64,000 nucleotides of DNA from F23-D06 sp045132055. GTDB lineage: Bacteria > Bacteroidota > Bacteroidia > Bacteroidales > WCHB1-69. This document shows positions 63,601-64,000 of this stretch, piece after piece (positions within the stretch are counted from its first letter, which is position 1; every line of letters begins with the position of its first letter). The notes below the pieces were generated by a model. It saw only the letters and a program-made list of their open reading frames with translations. It made no database searches and was not told where the DNA came from. The stretch lies in assembly GCA_045132055.1 (NCBI GenBank), contig JBGURP010000033.1, forward strand, positions 325,610 to 389,609. Reading direction: 5' to 3'. The position numbers were made by a program, and so were the translations under genes.

Positions 63601-64000
63601 CGAAGCCACCGCCTGCGACAGCTTTATATGGCACGGCCGGACGTTTTACGAGAGCACGGACACGGCCACGTTTCGCACCACTTGCGCTTTGGGCTGCGAC
63701 AGCATTGTTACGTTGCACCTGACGGTCAACCACAGCAACATAGGCGACACGACGGTGGTGGCATGCAACCGCTTCACGTGGCATGGGGTGGAGTACACGG
63801 AGACGCCGACAGTGGCCCCGACGCACACTTACCGTACGGAGCACGGCTGCGACAGCGTGGTGACACTGCACCTGACCATCAATCACTCGGTGACCGAGCA
63901 TGTCGAAGCCACCGCCTGCGACAGCTTTGTATGGCATGGACGGACTTTCTACGGGAGTACCGACACGGCCACATTCCGCACCACCAGTGCTTTGGGCTGC
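60611..64000 (+). CDS. Giant tandem-repeat surface protein (3' end off window)
   Basis: The frame opens at ATG 60611 and is uninterrupted for 1130 codons to the window edge. A signal peptide (about 1-26, TMLWAQ) is followed by two homologous modules of about 180 residues. Module 1 (about 55-205) begins MEEGFESITSG and contains KFPNMSYVYPAGGKVKMGSS. Module 2 (about 275-445) begins LTEGFSSITDG and contains TFPTMSNVYPAGGKVKFGKG. Each ends in an ECTYLWSPG/ECTFLWTSS-type Ig strand. From residue 545 the protein is pure repeat: six 49-residue units, then 50- and 51-residue units. A T9SS C-terminal domain is expected downstream but not seen. Shares its repeat pattern with the preceding gene. Confidence 0.88.
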   Translation, partial: MGVLKKVSGFIIMMVVLLCQTMLWAQTTTTIQVTPVGIHCQGDTVILTAPECQSGQVIMEEGFESITSGSESTPGSSVIPNNTLLKFPNMSYVYPAGGKVKMGSSSNPGSMISMPLDLSNPFRVVIYAKSWTGKNGVLIVSVDGNDQQQRTVGQSDYDVYSFDFQAATAMSTITIKTMDTPQGRRVFIDSVVVESVGGGECTYLWSPGGQASQSIEVVLQNDTVITLQQSDGNTTSVATFSWKNPVRMEVDEPLNSVICPGDEVTLSSVCHDEVLLTEGFSSITDGGDEGASAPGGIPMPDSTLATFPTMSNVYPAGGKVKFGKGSGISNSPAVPGSMTSVPLDLSHSFDVIIKAKNWTWGGYEGGNRDGIIKVTAGTESQQQTINTIDYIDYVFHFPAIGSLTPITIESVIAGESPTSAVNGWRFFIDSVTIRQDEECTFLWTSSPSLYIDNPTAQSIMVNPVETTLITLRKSNQGCSADTSIVVSVYEEPVTIEEQSVCEDDLPFTWHGVDYTTVPTEAPRDTIVGGSSTGCDSIVTLHLTIYRATNLSFSKDTCDRYTWRGKTYTESGEYRDTLTDGNGCMQVDTLHLTIYRATNLSFSKDTCDRYTWRGKTYTESGEYRDTLTDGNGCTQVDTLHLTIYHATNLSFSKDTCDRYTWRGKTYTESGEYRDTLTDGNGCTQVDTLHLTIYRATNLSFSKDTCDRYTWRGKTYAESGDYKDTLTDGNGCTQVDTLHLTIYHATNLSFSKDTCDRYTWRGKTFTESGDYKDTLTDGNGCMQVDTLHLTIYRATNLSFSKDTCDRYTWRGKTFTESGEYRDTLTDGNGCTQVDTLHLIINQTVTELVEATACDSFVWHGRTFYESTDTATFRTTSALGCDSVVTLHLTVHHSETGDTTVVACNRFTWHGVEYTETPTVAPTHTYRTEHGCDSVVTLHLTVNQTVTGLVEATACDSFVWHGRTFYGSADTATFRTTSALGCDSVVTLHLTINHSVAEHVEATACDSFIWHGRTFYESTDTATFRTTCALGCDSIVTLHLTVNHSNIGDTTVVACNRFTWHGVEYTETPTVAPTHTYRTEHGCDSVVTLHLTINHSVTEHVEATACDSFVWHGRTFYGSTDTATFRTTSALGC
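62243..63124 (+). repeat. Six tandem 147-bp coding repeats
   Basis: Units begin at 62243, 62390, 62537, 62684, 62831 and 62978, with exactly 147 bp (49 codons) spacing. Each encodes YRATNLSFSKDTCDRYTWRG, KTYTESGEYRDTLTDGNGC, then QVDTLHLTI with only a few changes (Y-H, T-A, Y-F, E-D). Identity remains high at third codon positions. Confidence 0.95.
63125..64000 (+). repeat. Second repeat array, A-B-A A-B-A order
   Basis: A units (50 codons, VEATACDSFVWHGRTFY) start at 63125, 63428, 63578 and 63881. B units (51 codons, DTTVVACNRFTWHGVEYTET) start at 63275 and 63728. The order A-B-A-A-B-A indicates duplication of a three-unit block. The last A is cut by the window end. Confidence 0.9.

Noticed and set aside
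62123..63937. Long reverse and alternate-frame open readings across the repeat arrays (including 62587-63141 plus)
   Set aside because: A repeat unit whose length is a multiple of three without stops stays open in other frames by construction. The frame continuous with the signal peptide at 60611 is the real one.

Overview
The window is a stretch of chromosome from a member of the Bacteroidota, most likely an anaerobic Bacteroidales. The evidence is consistent. Most genes or operons are preceded by the Bacteroidota -7 promoter element TAnnTTTG, and Shine-Dalgarno sequences are essentially absent. Several large secreted proteins end in type IX secretion (T9SS) sorting domains, either type A or the gliding-motility-associated type B (CHU_C) domain. 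The gene content (BatA-like and DUF58 proteins, DUF1573, CcsBA fusion, Mpl, DAP dehydrogenase, C-minus L36) also fits. A 3-aminobutyryl-CoA ammonia-lyase / 3-keto-5-aminohexanoate cleavage enzyme pair points to amino-acid (lysine) fermentation.

Layout. 1-2.6 kb: a truncated secreted alpha/beta hydrolase and a DUF819 membrane protein. 2.7-4.6 kb: dnaK. 4.7-8.2 kb (minus): an operon of small lipoprotein, M23/LysM peptidase and FG-GAP protein with a T9SS tag. 8.3-14.4 kb (plus): recQ, a small secreted protein, a CUB/P-domain/PKD surface protein and a membrane HhH protein. 14.4-17.2 kb: queA, tRNA-Pro, tRNA-Arg, and an ECF sigma factor with a putative anti-sigma partner. 17.2-24.6 kb (minus): pepD, BatA/vWA protein, DAP dehydrogenase, RlmI-type methyltransferase, DUF1846. 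24.7-26.1 kb (plus): kal-kce. 26.2-31.1 kb (minus): TlpA-like protein, RNase R, ApbE. 31.1-33.6 kb (plus): mpl and a DUF1573 protein. 33.7-44.1 kb (minus): ccsBA driven through the remnant of an SGNH hydrolase gene, an ORF6N-like pseudogene, a Cys-rich lipoprotein with a thioredoxin-like partner, nnrDE, radC, DUF58, and two secreted proteins of unknown function. 44.5-48.7 kb (plus): M3 peptidase and ligA. 49-55.4 kb: a ribosomal-protein operon that begins abruptly at rpmD (rpmD-rplO-secY-map-infA-rpmJ-rpsM-rpsK-rpsD-rpoA-rplQ). 55.5-64 kb: two giant repeat-built surface proteins, the second running off the window.

The genes are mostly housekeeping (protein folding and export, translation, peptidoglycan recycling, DNA repair, cytochrome c maturation) interleaved with envelope proteins for T9SS export. 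The most interesting material is repeat-derived. Period-7 purine tracts sit directly at the 3' ends of genes, always with the purine strand as mRNA when they lie inside an operon. A family of GAGACGC...GCGTCTC palindromes has entered coding sequence, building the extracytoplasmic part of the putative anti-sigma protein and the C-terminus of ApbE. The last gene carries six near-identical 147-bp units followed by a duplicated A-B-A super-repeat. I did not see a CRISPR array, an insertion sequence, a prophage or a recognisable new defence system.
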